From Hyalella azteca (Eukaryota; Arthropoda; Malacostraca; Amphipoda; Hyalellidae): 64,000 nucleotides of DNA. Position numbers and translations under genes: made by a program. Shown here in pieces: positions 1-13,439 of the stretch. The notes beneath the pieces are model-generated. The model saw nothing but the letters and a program-made list of their open reading frames with translations. It was not told the origin of the DNA and did no database searches. Each line of letters opens with the position of its first letter. Position 1 is the first letter of the stretch. The stretch lies in contig NW_025933343.1 in assembly GCF_000764305.2 (NCBI RefSeq), forward strand, positions 1-64,000, read 5' to 3'.

Positions 1-149
1 AGCCCTGGGCTGTCCCATCTTCACTAACCTACTAACCGTCATATTTCACCTTCATGTACCACTGATTCTATTTAATATATTGTTGCCTGGTTCTTCCTCT
101 GTTTGATCTCCTGAGTTTGTTTTTATTGTTCCCTGTGCTGGTACTATAC

Positions 150-1400
150 CGGCCGGACCGTCGACCTTTAGAGTGGCTGACCCCCAACATTGTAATAACT
201 GAAGATGAGGTGAAGAAGGCAATAGCAAGCTCCGAAAAGCAAGATACCAGAGGATCCAGATGGAATAACACCGATACACATAAAAACACCTTGGACCAGT
301 GGCCATAAAACACCTAACAAGGCTATTCAATGAAGTGGTCAACAGGAACAACATACCAGAACAATGGAAGTTAGCAAGAATAATAGCCATATCAAAGCCG
401 GGAAAAGATTGTAACATCAGCAAGTCGTACAGACCAATCTCGCTTCTGTTGCCAATAGTGAAGATCCTGGAAAGAGTTCTATTGAACAAAATTGAAAGAG
501 ACATCCCCAACATCCAACACCAACATGGATACATAAGAATGCATTCAACAACATCAGCACTGCACAAAATAAATGTCATCTGTGCCAGTTTTAATAAAAA
601 GGCGCCTCCCAATCGAACAATAATGGTAGCCTTAGACATGAGTAGCGCTTTCGACATGATCAATTATGAAAGCATGATAGAAAAGCTACTGCTAACACCA
701 ATACCTAAACAGATTGTTAAGTTCCTAGCAAACTATCTGAGAGGACGGAAAGGTTATGTGGACTACTACGGAAGCAATTCAAGACAAAGAACTTATCATG
801 GAGGAGTATCTCAAGGAGGAGTGCTGTCCCCAGTACTGTTTAACATATACATATCGGACCTACCAACACCGCAAAAAGGAGTCGGAATTGAAGTGGTGAC
901 CTATGCCGACAACATCACGGTATTGTCAAGTCATTAAGATCTACAGACGGCCAAATCCAACATCACTACATACCTTAACAGCCTTACAGAATGGATAGAG
1001 AACAACCACCTGTTGCTTAACACAGAGAAAACTCAAGTCACACTATTAACACCGGATCCCATGCAGTACAGTGTCAACCTGGAGCTCAGTGTAAGAGGAA
1101 CAACATTGGGAATGGAAAAACATCCGAGAATCTTGGGAGGGACTTTTGATCCAAAGATGACCTACTCTGAACATGTAAGAAGCACTGCTAGCAAAGCGAA
1201 GAAAAAATCAATATATTAAAAGTTCTATCTGGAGCTGACTGGGGAAAGGACACGGAGACTATTGTGCAAACCTGCAAGGCGCTGATACGTCCAGTTCTGG
1301 AGTATGGAAGTAGTATATGGGGTCCCATAACATCGGAAAGTGGCTGGCAGAAAATACAAACTGTTCAGAACTCTGCCCTGAGAATTGCCATATTACCATA
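150..1400 (+). mobile_element. Degenerate non-LTR retrotransposon reverse transcriptase
   Basis: The clearest open stretch is 299-937 and encodes RT fingers and palm: a YRPISLL-type motif near residue 45, an ALDMSSAFD catalytic motif A near residue 108, a GVSQGGVLSP motif B near residue 165, and motif C read as YADN. The 5' part (about 170-300) and the thumb region (about 940-1390, ending in the conserved RPVLEYGSSIWG block) continue the same protein in other frames. A jockey/CR1-type LINE normally has YADD, so the second catalytic aspartate is asparagine here. The frameshifts and this change mark a dead copy. No ORF1 or endonuclease domain is seen, so it is 5' truncated or cut by the window edge. 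The 3' end is interrupted near 1400 by a repeat. Confidence 0.85.
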
Positions 1401-2540
1401 TTCATTAATTACCGTATTATTAATGTGATATTACTGTATCCATGGACATGCCATTGAGCATTGACAACGACCTTGTCCACTGCAAGCTTCATTTCAGCAG
1501 GACAGCAGCCATGTAGCATTTCTTCTGTATCTGTAAGCTTACAGGATGGTTTGTAATTTTGCACAATTTCAATCGAGTCTAGTGATTTCACTATAACAAA
1601 AAAGATCATGAAAAACATACCTGAAACAGAAAATAATGTTTTAGTGACAACCATCATATGTTTTGAAGAAATAAATCATAGTTTAGGTCAATTACTATTC
1701 ATTGTATGATGCCTGGTGCACAATTCTATATATAGCATTCTATGTACAATTTTGTGACGACCGATGATGGACTAATTTTTTGAAAAGTGAATTTTTTTTT
1801 GCCGAGCGAGGGAAATGTAATCAAAATTCTTTGTTGTTGATCAATTTTTTTGTTAACTGGAGCCTTTGCTAACTGAGGTTCAACTGTAAATGCATTTTTC
1901 AGGGTGTCCCTAATTACCCCAGGGGGTGTCCCTTTTTATCCCGTCGTGTGGAAATAGCTGCCATTTTTTTTTTTTTAATGAGATATTCAAATTCTGTCAA
2001 TTACGTTTTCAAGCCAACACCTGGATGCAACTTTAATGTAAGTAAAATTTTTCAATACGGCAAATTTTTTTTTTTTTTTTGCTCCAGACCTTAGCTACTT
2101 TTCCAAAATCACACTTTTCACACTTTTTTTCAGCGATTTTTTAGAGATAGTAAATGTTTGATTTCTTGACTAGCTTCATACATAATAGGGTTAACGCAGT
2201 ATATTCCGACATTGTGGGTAATTCCGACACCTCTCTAGTTTTTCCTTTATATTAAGCTTTGTTTTAGTTCCATGCATTCCTTGATGGTTGAAATAGTGAT
2301 GTCATACATTTGTGCGTCAAACTACTGCCAAAACACTAGGTCTTGGCCATCTAGCGGGAAAATATTGAGATCCAAAGAAAGACAATGCACGCTACCCAGT
2401 GCGATCATCGAAAAATGTGTCAAATTTGACAGTTGACCTTGCTCTACCAAATAGTGAATAACTGTTTGTATAGGAAGAATATTATGGTTTGAGACTTTTA
2501 AATACATCTGTGAATATATCAGGAATCCTTTATTTAAGGA

Positions 2541-3796
2541 TACCGTCAACCGGGGCTACTCGGGACAGTTTTGAGCGTTTTTTGTTAATAACTTCTTACG
2601 ATGAAACATTTAATAAACAAGTTTAGGCTCATTTTATAGCTCTTTGCAAGGGCTATCGAATGGCATCTTCAAAAAAATTCCATATGCTATTCGTAAGGTG
2701 CCAGAAGCAAAAAAAGAGTGTCCCGAGTAGCCCCGTCGAACGGGGCTACTCGTCGAACGGGGCTACTCGACATCCATTACTAACAGTACTCTGAAGTCCT
2801 CCTCTTTCATTTTAGACAATGTAGAGGTAGAATAAATGACATTTTCTGTGACTTTTACTAGTTTTTCCTTCATTGATATGATATTACCATAAACATTAAT
2901 TACCATCAACTGGGGTGACTTCCACTGTGTTTTTGATTCATGCTGGGGTCATAAACGCCGGGGTCATAAACGCCAGGGTTGTAAACCAGGTCATAAACGC
3001 CTGAGTGACTTTGGCCACTGTTTATGACCGTTTATTACCCCACTTTGGCCATCATTATGAACATGGCCCTATCACCCAGTTGAGGGTACCCTATTATTGA
3101 TGGGATATTACTGTATTATTGATGTGATATTATGGTATCCATGAACATGCCATTGAGCATTTACAATAACCTTGTCCAAGCTTCATATCAGCAGCATCAT
3201 AGCATTTTTTCTGTATCTGTAAGCTTACAGGACGGCTTGTAATTTGTGAGACGATAAGTGAACTTTTTTTTCGCTCAGCGAGGTAAATGTAATCAATATT
3301 CTTTGTTTTAATCAATTTTTTTCTTAACTGGAGCCTTTGCTAACTGAGGTTCTACTGTAAATGTGCTTTCCGGGGTGTCCCGAATAGCCCCACGGGGTGT
3401 CCCGAGTAGCCCCGCCGTGCGGAAATGGCCGCCATTTTTTTTCTTAATGAGATAGGCAAAATCTGTCAATTACGTTTTCAAGCCGACACCTGGGTGCAAC
3501 TTTTATGTAAGTAAAATTTTTTAAGACGGCAAATATTTTTTTTGCTACAGACCTTAGCAGAAGTAACTTTTCAAAATAGCATTTTTCACCATTTTTTTAG
3601 GAATTTTTCAAAGCTAGTAAATGTCGTATTTTTCGACTTCCTTTATACTACATAGATAGGAAAAATGTTGTTGTTTAGGCCGCTATATTTAGTTTAGTAA
3701 TATTCCAATTAGTTTCGCTACTATGACTGTTTTACGACGTGTCAGAGGTGCGTCCCGAGTTGCCCCGCCAGTCCCGAGTTGCCCCGGTTGATGGTA
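2541..3796. mobile_element. Nested TA-flanked TIR element
   Basis: The left end is TACCGTCAACCGGGGCTACT, and the right end read on the other strand is TACCATCAACCGGGGCAACT; both continue into CGGGAC. The CGGGGCTACTCG motif is repeated internally near 2730-2770 and 3380-3410. It lies wholly inside the element at 2186-4364 and is itself interrupted at 2901-3088. It has no ORF of note, so it is a non-autonomous element, probably mariner-like given the TA ends. Confidence 0.7.
2901..3088. mobile_element. Innermost TIR element (188 bp)
   Basis: The ends TACCATCAACTGGGGTGAC and TACCCTCAACTGGGTGAT (other strand) are inverted relatives of the TIRs of the element that surrounds it. The core carries four copies of a GGTCATAAACGCC-like motif. 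It interrupts sequence that is continuous in the related outer repeat near 1395-1420, which supports it being a true insertion. Confidence 0.65.
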
Positions 3797-4501
3797 CTTG
3801 CATTTGATGATTTTAAGTGGTAAATAAATTAATAGATGATTAAGTTGAGAAATGGATTTAGACACATGAAAACTAATTCTGTCACAACTTGAATTGGACA
3901 CAGAGAAGTCGTTCCAAGCTGTGTACAAAAATTAAAATTTGCTTAATTAAAAGCTTAATAACTGTTAATTAAAAGCCTAATTAAGTGGTACTCAATATTC
4001 AATAGTGTTCTAATTCAAAGCTGTGTCGTATTCCAATACAGCTCACACAGCGATCAGAAAACAAACACGTGGATTTCGGAATTACGTATTAGTACAATTT
4101 GAAGCGCGGTCGGAATACATCTTACCATGTGCCGAATATAGTCACACACAGTGTCGGTATATAGGGATTTGGTAGGTTTGCATTCTAAAGGCTTTTAAAT
4201 ATATATGGCAACATTTTGTGACGTTTCATTGTTGCTGGTGCGTCGTGCAGTGTTTTGAGAGTCACGTAAAGCAAACAGAACTTGAGTAACGCATACAGTT
4301 TTTTTTATTGTTTTTCATTTCTCGATGCGTCCTTAATGTGTCGGAATATACCGCGTTTACCCTAGATAGTATAAATGTTTTACGACACTATTTTTAGTTT
4401 TGCAATCTTTTGATTAGTTTAGCTGCTACAACATTTCTACGAAATGTGGAATGCACATCCCTATTTACCCCGCCCATCCCCTTTTACCCCGTTTGATAGT
4501 A

Positions 4502-6780
4502 TTCAGTAAGGGCAAGGCATTAAGCTGGGTCTCCTTTTGGTTTTAATACCTTCAATTTACAGGATGGAATTCTAATTCCGGAGGTTCATATATTATTTCG
4601 ATCCACCAAGACCACTTCTTCTATCCAACATCGTTATTTGAGGCAAAAAATGAACTTCTTAAAGGCTTAAGTTAAAACACGCACGCAAATTTGCTCAGTT
4701 TCTATAAAGTACCTAATCGCTTGGAAGTTGTAAACCTGCACCTATCACTCAACAATTAAAATTAGACTTATAAAAAAGTATTAGTTAGTTGAAAATTTGT
4801 CTCTTAAGTTGACCGCAATGAACTAAACTTCATTAAGTAATCATTAGGCAGAGTTTTTTATCATGCACACTAAACACGCAATTCAGAGTTCAGACGAGAC
4901 GAACTTCATAACACGTGAGCTAACATGCTACTGAATTGAATTGCTTCTTTCCCGCTAACGGTGATCTAGCGGGATGATCAATCGTTACTTAATTCGTATA
5001 TGGTTGTATACGAATTATGAATTAACTAATCGTTTGTATACTTAATGCAAGAGAATGAATAATTATGTTGTTTCTGATCAAACAAGCGAAAACTTTTTCT
5101 GTTTCTGATCAAACAAACAAAAACTTCTGATCAAACGACTGAAAACTTCTGATCAAACGAACGAAAACTTCTGATCAAACAAATGAAAACGACTTTGAAT
5201 TCTAATACGGATCAAGCCTACAGATAAATGACTAGTTAACTTGATTAGTCGTTGGCAACACGGGATTGGATTTCAAACCACGCGCAATTTTCAAATGAGC
5301 TCAGTTCGTCAATTTTCATTGCAGTGGAAGGTGGTGTAACGCGGTGATAGGGTTGGTATTTTGATACGTTTTCTTATATTGACATGAGAATATATTACCT
5401 ATACAGAATTCCACACTGCCGGGCTTCAAATGGAAACAGGGTAATAACTAATAAGGGATGGTTTTGAGCGTTTTTCACCAAGTTTACCAAGCAACTGAAG
5501 CAGGTAGAAACTCTAGCCTCTGATCCCCCCACCTCTAGGAAATTGAGGAAAGTTATAATTATTGAACCTGTGCAGGCTGTGTCATCATTACCTGTGGCTG
5601 ATGATCACCCAGTTGCAAAATTTTTTTTGCAAATGTCATTAGTCCTCAGTCCTCACTGAGCCCTGAGGACTACTGAGTACTGACTACAGTAGTCCTCACT
5701 ATTCAACTTTAGCAGATAACATTACAATTCCATTATCCAACTACAGCTGGAAAGCTGAAAGAGACTAAAATCACAATCCTATCAACCAATCACAGCTGGA
5801 ATTCTGAAAGGGATAGGATATGTAAATAATGGACTGAAAGTGTAAAGTTCCTGGCCTTTCCAAGTTTTCAGGTCCTGCTTTTCAATATGCTATGTGTACT
5901 GGTTAATTTATTATCCCTCTAGAATTCCACACTGGCTTCTGCTTTCTAGCTGTGATTGGTTGATAGGGATGCTTTCAAGCTGTGATTGGTTGATGACTTG
6001 ATGGGAATGCTTTCAAGCTGTTATTGGTTGATGGGGATGCTTTCAAGCTGTGATTGGTTGTGCCCATAAGCCCTGCCCCCAAGTATGGTATATATACTAC
6101 ACACTACAGCACTGGTTAACTAAACACTTGACTGAAACTTGATCATTACAAACAAAAGGCCTGGAAAATATAAAAAATCCATTAAATAAAAGTCTAATAA
6201 AAAATATCTATCAAACAAGAGACATCCAAATAATTCTTTTACAAATCTAATGTCCTACAAAATGGAAACATTTTGTCCACTTTTGATCCTCCTTTTCATT
6301 TATAGTCACTTTAGTCAGTCACCTGGCACAGCACTGTAGGTGTGGGAAAGCTTTTCAGCTTGGGTGGAAATCTTTTTTTATGAGTGAACTTCCATTCTTA
6401 GAATTCTGTGAATACTATACTGTACTCAGTGAATAACGCTCAAAACCCTCCCTTATAAGTTATTAGTCCATACCCTGTTTCCGTTTGAAGGTAGGTAGCC
6501 TACCTACCAAAACCAAAAGGAGACCCAGCGTCCCAGCTTAATGCCTTGCCCTTACTGAATAGGCTACAAAGGACTAGGAGTGAGTCAGTGAGGAGTGAGG
6601 ACTACTGTCATTTGCAAAAAAAAAAAAATTGCAACCGGGTGATCATCAGCCACAGGTTCAATAATGATAACTTTCCTGGTCAATCCTGGAGCCTTTAACC
6701 TTGGAGGTGGAGGAGACAGAGGACTCAGAGGTTAGAGTTTCTACTAGGTACCTACTTCAGCTGCTTAGTAAACTCCGTGA
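4502..6780. repeat. Shuffled inverted repeats, no gene seen
   Basis: Three blocks recur in inverted orientation: 4501-4550 with 6500-6560 (AGGAGACCCAGC and TTAATGCCTTGCCCTTACTGA), 5425-5550 with 6425-6490 and 6700-6780 (AACGCTCAAAACC, GTAGAAACTCTA), and 5580-5650 with 6595-6665 (GGTGATCATCAGCCACAGGT). The block order differs between the arms, so this is a rearranged palindrome rather than a clean one. A short array of about five copies of TTCTGATCAAACRA-type units lies at 5070-5190. No reading frame looks coding. Confidence 0.6.
5935..6065 (+). repeat. Tandem array of CCAAT-box-containing units
   Basis: About four units of GCTTTCAAGCTGTGATTGG followed by TTGATGGGAAT-type sequence. Each unit holds ATTGG, the inverse of a CCAAT box. 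A GCCCTGCCCCC stretch follows at about 6070 and GTATATATA at about 6091. This looks promoter-like in the plus direction, but no coding exon is seen downstream. Confidence 0.5.
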
Positions 6781-9700
6781 ATTTTCTCTCATTTTATTTT
6801 CTTGGGACTTTGGGAGCTAGCACTCAGCACTCAGCAGGTCTCTGGGGCCTGGGCAATGGGCATTGGCCATTGGGCACTGGGCAGGAGTCAGAATTTAATC
6901 AGAAGTTTCAGAACTTCAGAAGTTACAGTTACTGACGAGTGACGAACTGACCTCATGGTGACTGGACACTGGAGTCTGGAGATTCCACTTGAGTCGTTTT
7001 TCAGTGCCTTCCTTATTGGTAAACGTAAAGGTTTGTAAAAAGGAGCAATTACAGCAGTCAGCAGGCAAAGAACTTAAAACAAGAAGAGCTGGTGCCTTCG
7101 TCTAAAGACCAGACACACTGGTGAGGTGAGTCACCGTGAGTGGTGTCACAGTGTGACACTGCTCTCATGCCGCCTCGACAGTGTTGAAGTTGAAATTGTG
7201 ATTCTATTAAATGATTCCTATGTTTTCCCAAATACAAAGCAGTTTCAATCTCGATTTTCAAAATTGGATAATCTGGCTCGGCAGCTCACCAACACCCGTC
7301 GTCGAACCTAGCTCGAACCGGAATCTGACGATCGCCCAGTCAGTTACCACACCGTCGGTCCGTCGCACACGCCTACAGGCTGCATACAAGCGTCTCTTTT
7401 TATATCGCACAGCAACACCGGCAAAAAAATAGGTTTATGTGTAGCATTTTCCTTCCAACATAAGGTAGAGTAACATTAGGTGCCTAATTACTACGTGAAA
7501 TTGCGAATGTGACTTTAGTGATAAATAGATTCATATCTCAGCAAATGCAGTCAGACATTTCTTTTTCGTTGTTAGAATATGCCTTAAAATCTTTCATACG
7601 GATACATATAATCATGGAATAGCATAATTAGCCCTTAGTTTATTGCGAACTTGCACATAAGTTGAATGGATTCATAGAAGCAACGTAATAGGTGACTGGT
7701 TAAATCACCCTTATTTTTATTGCAAAATATGAATTGAGGCATTGCAAATCAGAAAGATTTGCTTCACATCTCAGTTAAACTCCCTTTCTCGCCAGCAGTC
7801 TACCGAACCATAATCAACGAAAGTCGTGGTTATAATTGGAGCAAGTTCAGGCATCGGCTATCAAGTGGCATTGATGAGCGCTCTGCAACAGTCAGGACTA
7901 AGGAGTTATTTGCGAAGCGCGAGACCGTGAAAACGGAAGAGCTGCTGCTTTAAGGACTCGCTTTATTAAAGCTTTATCGCGCTTGTTTTATTTACCACTA
8001 GTTTCCAATTGATAGTTAGGTAAGAGATTGAAAAATAAAAGCTCGTAGAATTGCGTTTTTAAATACCTTGGGAAAACCGAATTGTTAAGACATATTTTTC
8101 TGTGATCCCCTTTCAATTTGAAGATCGTTAAACAGTTTGAATTTCCGTTTCAAAGACGCATTTGTGGCAACTATAGCCAGAACCTCGACTGTCGTGCGAC
8201 AGTGTTAATTAAGGCGGAACTGTTGCTGCTTTCGTGATAGTGGCATCTCAAACATTCGTCAGTATTTCTAGTGTGAATAAAATCATCCACTTTGACATTG
8301 TTAGTTTGTACTCCTTAGAATTCATGCAGTTTTTCGTTTTAACTAGTTTAAAATGATATAACCTACGGTTATCAATTACTCGTGCCAGTATCTGTACACA
8401 AATTGCTTGGCCAGATTCTTGCTTAGTTCTTCATTAAACTCTGCTTCAAAACCTTTTTTTGAACTAAGCTTTGTGGTCACTTTTGAAGAAATTCATGTTT
8501 GTGGATAACTCGAGCCTTCGTTTTATTTTTGGCTTGAACAATTTGTCGCTTCAACGACTGTCATTAGAAATAAATGATGCACAGTATCATCTGATCGTAA
8601 AATTAAGATTTTTAAAATAGATTTCCTTATTTTAGTGTTACTAAAAACATCAGTGCAACAAAAAATCAGTCATGGGATTACTATAGGATTTATTTACAAG
8701 CGGCCATCACACACAGTGCGTTCAAATGATATTCAAGCGCAAAACTAAGTCAATTCCACGCGTTCTAAAGCAATGGGTTTTCAGAAGAAAATAATCATGG
8801 ATGGACATTTATACAGAACCTCCAAATTAAAAAAAAAATAAGGTACAAGTAAAACCATGACTGGAACAAACAGTGTTGTTTGAGTCAGACTAAGATCACT
8901 CAAGAATATAAAATCAGTACCAATTAACACTAGAAACCTAAGTGCAGATTCTCTCACCGTCAGTGCAGGTAAGAGTAACTACCTATAACGATATCGCTAC
9001 CACGACACATTATTGATTATAAAGCTGGGAAACTGAGCGTACAATGAAAGTTGTGCAAAGATTTGCTGATAACAATAATGCGCAAAGTGTTGCATGCCAT
9101 TGGTTTTGTCGCCTTTTTCTACTGATACGTAAGCCATCGTCAATGTTACTCTTATCTAATAGCCCGGCAACGAGGTCAGTATCAGTAAAAAAATTGATTA
9201 AGAAATCAATGGTTAACTAAGTATTCTTCGTAATTTCATACTGAAACCAAGAGAACATCTTTATTACTAAAGCTAATGGGACGTCAAACATGTTAACTAT
9301 CGAGAGGCAACACCGAGGGTACTGGGTTAATATAGTGTGGCATCTCCCGAGGCCAAAGATTGTGAGACGTCACCGCCGAAGATAAATAAATATAGTGAGT
9401 TAGTTAATTAGTTTAGTGGCCAAATGTTTACTAGCGCTTCAGCTATTTAGCTAACTAGCACCGAAAGTCAAGATGAACATCAACAAAGAGGTGGAAGGTC
9501 TCAGTTATCGAAAGTTTCTTAAATCAAAAAATCGTTCACCTCAAAAGTCCAGCCCGCTGGAGCTGGCTCGACCGAAGCAGCGTTAGCATCTCAAAGAGAC
9601 GAAGTGACAAGGAGGGACAGGTGAAAAGCAACAGAAACGAAGACACTCGAACAAGAGGTCGCTCACACGGGACGTCGGCCGCCTGCACGAGAGAGACAGT

Positions 9701-11690
9701 GAAGGGAAATGTATGGAATCCTACATACATAATAACTTTATGTACGGTATCCTACCTACATAATAACTTAACCCCACAACAGAGACCAACGTTCGGACAC
9801 CGCGAGCTCAGCGGTGGGGCGCTCAGGAACAATCCCCCTAGGAGCGCAAAATCCCATAGGACTTCTGACGAGCACAGACTCACGTCAAAGTCTCCCCCGA
9901 GGGGAAGATGATGAAGCATCATCAAGAGCAGAAAGCGGAGAGGCCAAGCAAAGCTTTAATTCAACACTTATCAATGAGAGCAACAAGTAACTTTTGTACA
10001 TGGCATCTTCATCAAGAATAAATACATTGACACAACACAGACCTGAACTACAGTCCAATACATGCAGCAAGTTTACAGCCTCAGGCCACCATCGTTCTTT
10101 TTTCACCGTTTCCAGGAGTACATTATTTTTTCCTGTTGAGGCATTGGACCAGCAGGAAGAATCATCGGGGTAGAAGCCCACTCAATTTTGTGCTTTTATT
10201 TTAATTTTCTATTTTCCGTATCTTGACTGAGACTGGAATAGAAATATCAGACATAATTCTACAGCTAAAAATTAATCCAAATCATCGTCTTTTGACGCAG
10301 AGTTCGAAAAAAACTCAAGGGAAACTAAAGTTGGCCACGCGAATCTCATAGGAAATGTCACAATTTATAGAGCAGGGCTGTGATATGCATTGAGTGAGAA
10401 CATTACGACCATATGGAATACAGTCAATGATGGAAATGCGTTGAGTGAGAACATTACGACCATATGGAATACATTCCATGATAGGAAATTGAGTGATAAC
10501 ATTAAGACTAAATATCTAGCTTCAATAAGTGTCTTATCATTACATCAATGATACGGCTGTAATCACCAATGTTGCACCAAATGATATGCTACGTTATCAG
10601 TAATACTCCTCTCGAAAGCATCAATGATGCACATGTGATATGTGACATTGTCAATGATATGTAATTAACGACAATCAATACTACAACTAATGATATCCAT
10701 AACACAATTATCAACATTAGAGTAATGATATGTGTCATTCTTATAGACATAATGACTTCTCCAGGATACGACTGCATCAGTATCATCATTATAATCTACC
10801 ACTTAGAACTAGTTTTATGCAAGTCATCACACAAATTCTGTTCACAAAAGTTAAGGTCTATATTACTGGGCTGTTCTTGAGCTGCAGGCGATTAGAGGTG
10901 GAGGTGGTAGGAAGAGAAGAGGAAGTGGGAAAGGGGAATGAAAGGAGAATAGGAGAGGAAGAGAAAGAGAAGAATTGTGAGATGTTAGTAGAAGGGAGTG
11001 AAAATAAAGAAGGAAATGATAAAGATTATATATTAATAACGAACACTTGTGTTGCAGGGCACTACAGTAGAGCTACATCAGCAAGCAGCTTACCCCTATG
11101 TACATAAAAATTACACTTATATGCGATATCTTATTGGGATGGGCCATAACACAATGTTGCTGTCGTCAGGCAGAGCAGATCTGTGTGAATTAGCTCCACT
11201 TTAACCATTAATTTTATTCTATGAAGAACAAATAACTGATTGGGATCATCTTAATAAATGGAAACTAAGCGCAGCGCCAAGAAAACTGTAGATACGAGGA
11301 CGACCACGAAACGTCCACGGAAATAGAATGCAGTTGAATAATGCCTAACGCGATAGATCACACGGGATTAAATACACTAGGTTTCAATAAATACATTTCA
11401 AAGTAATAATAATCACATATAATGCCCAAATGATCTTCGTTACTGAAGTAACACTAGATTAAGTGGTTATAATATTATTCTTATGTCCTGAATATACGAA
11501 CATTTTGAGATATTGTTTTAATTCTTCATATTATTGATACGTAATGCCAATAACTAGATGCGTTAATTACAAGTTATTTACGTTACGTTATATATAAGAC
11601 ATGTATGTCATTACCTCATTGATGAACAATGTATTATATTTAGGTAATTAATGTATCAATTAGGCATGAAATGCTCACTACAATACGAAC
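6781..11690. other. Long gene-poor stretch
   Basis: I find no exon supported by family resemblance, splice sites and phase together. Open stretches at 7211-7432, 7759-7953, 9621-9911 and 9885-10181 (minus) have composition no different from chance and no recognised domain. A purine-rich patch lies at 10895-11000 and two near copies of a GAGAACATTACGACCATATGG unit at about 10397-10470. Distant or non-coding exons cannot be excluded. Confidence 0.4.
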
Positions 11691-11714
11691 CATAAATGTC
11701 AATCACAGCGCCTT

Positions 11715-11965
11715 GTACACACCACAGCACTACATGCACACCATAAATGCCAACCATAACGCCACATGCACACCATAAATGCCCACCATAACGCCACATG
11801 CACACCATAAATGCCCACCATAACGCCACATGCGCACCATAAATGCCCACCATAACGCCACATGCACATAACGCCATATGCGCACCATAAATGCCCACCA
11901 TAACGCCACATGCACACCATAAATGCCCACCATAACGCCATATGCGCACCATAAATGCCCATCAC
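11715..11965. repeat. Minisatellite, about 30-bp unit, about eight copies
   Basis: Units read ACCATAAATGCCCACCATAA then CGCCACATGCAC with little divergence. One unit near 11865 is partly deleted. All three minus-strand frames are open through it only because the unit lacks stops, giving repetitive proteins of no recognisable family. No adjoining exon is identified. Confidence 0.85.
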
Positions 11966-11999
11966 AAGACCACAGTAACATCGTGTCATAGTGCAAAAT

Positions 12000-13435
12000 A
12001 TGAAGCAATAATACAACATGTGTAAATGTATACATCATGTGTAAAATAATACAATATCTGGGGGGAAATGCAACACGTGTAAAAAATGAAATTAACATGC
12101 ATAAAGGAGAAAAACATAAAATAGGATAAAGCGAGATACAAAAAAACAACAAATAGTGATATACAGATATTTCTATGAGCAGCGTTGAGCATATGATTGT
12201 TAGTACAAGTCTCACATATACCTAATAGTTTCTTTAAATAATGAGCATTAAAAGTAAGTATTCTGCAGACAGTGGAATACTTGAAAGCCGCTGAGGCGTT
12301 TAAAACAAATTCAGAGCCTAATGGGGACGACTGCTTGGTTTCTGGCATATTTGGCAGTGGCAAGTTGATTAATATTGTATTAATTTATTATATTAGTATT
12401 ATTGTTGGTGTTATTGTCGTTAGTAGCAGGGGGAAGTGAGAAAATAATTGCAAAAATGCCAAAAAAAGTTCACAGTTGCAAGTTGATGCTGAACTTTCAT
12501 AACAAATAATCTACCTGAATGTAGAACTGTTCCCAGCACCAATAAACAAGCATCGTTAACTGAAAGATTTCTCAACATTTTACGACTTCAATGATAATTA
12601 CTTTCATGATGAAACTATGCCTATCATTGTTACATAGCCATCTACGAGTCACAACGACTGAACATTAGATAAAGTCAAGACCTTACAAAGAAGTGCGCGA
12701 ATTATCGTTACAGAATGAGACGTATAACGTCACAGCCGCACAACAAACAAACACTAATGTCAGCACAATACATCCTACCTGGTTCAGTTAACAAATATAA
12801 TGTACAAGAAATAATTCAAGAGATTTAAAGTCCTAAAGGCAGCATGTCAGCCTGCACCATTAAACAACGTCGTATTTAGCATTCAAATTAGAAATCGCGC
12901 TAAGGAAGCGTGACTTAAAATTTGAATTTATTATATAATAAACTGGCAAATATGAAGGTTCAATGGTACACACTGCATAAAAGTTCACAGCACTACGACA
13001 TAAAAATAGAAATATCCACAAGTACAAAATAAAGCAAAATCAGTTGGACGTCATCAGAATATGAGAGTATGATGGACGATGTCGATGCGATTACAATCTC
13101 AACAATAGAACAAATGATGAAATGAATGAAACGTTAACAACGATGAGATAATGATAATCAACTTATGATGGCTAGCAAACATGGCAGTGTTATACAGCTT
13201 GATTGGTAATGAGCCAAATAACAAGACAGAGTTGAACCATAAGCTCATTCTATTCACTCAAAACAAGAACTTTTACTAATAATAAAAACTCGCCTAAATC
13301 CCATCTTCAAGGTTCCATCTACAACAAAGGAACAAATTTAATCAGGGATTCTTGAACTAAAATGTACAGTTAAGAGCATAAAAACGTGTTGAGTGTAAAG
13401 GTTACAAACTTTAACCACAGTGACTTGCACTCAAC
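12000..13435. other. No gene recognised
   Basis: AT-rich sequence with scattered short ORFs. The longest (minus, 12230-12363) has no recognised motif or convincing splice sites. Nothing supportable is seen. Confidence 0.4.
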
Positions 13436-13439
13436 TGAC

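Larger units (their letters stand above)
2186..4364. mobile_element. TA-flanked TIR element (mariner-like MITE), carrying nested insertions
   Basis: The left end reads TAGGGTTAACGCAGTATATT and the right end, reverse-complemented, reads TAGGGTAAACGCGGTATATT, both continuing into CCGACA. Ends bounded by TA fit Tc1/mariner-type target duplication. There is no transposase reading frame. The interior is interrupted by the element at 2541-3796, so the element's own sequence is only about 0.9 kb. Classification rests on the TIRs and TA alone. Confidence 0.7.
1400..4501. mobile_element. Outer repeat element of the 1.4-4.5 kb transposon nest
   Basis: Bases 1400-2185 and 4365-4501 read as two halves of one repeat that resembles the element at 2541-3796. 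Both contain a block about the CATGCCATTGAGCATT motif, a CTGTATCTGTAAGCTTACAGGA block, and a terminal block rich in short C-runs ending in CCCCGTTTGATAGTA. The two halves are separated by the element at 2186-4364. No coding capacity is seen. The left end is not clear because it abuts the broken LINE near 1400. Confidence 0.55.

Noticed and set aside
9536..10181. Overlapping ORFs on both strands with slightly raised GC
   Set aside because: No recognised motif, no consistent splice sites, and frames overlap on opposite strands.
11656..12215. Long overlapping minus-strand ORFs of repetitive Trp/Gly/Cys-rich protein
   Set aside because: They exist only because the minisatellite unit lacks stops in all three frames; no splice sites or family.
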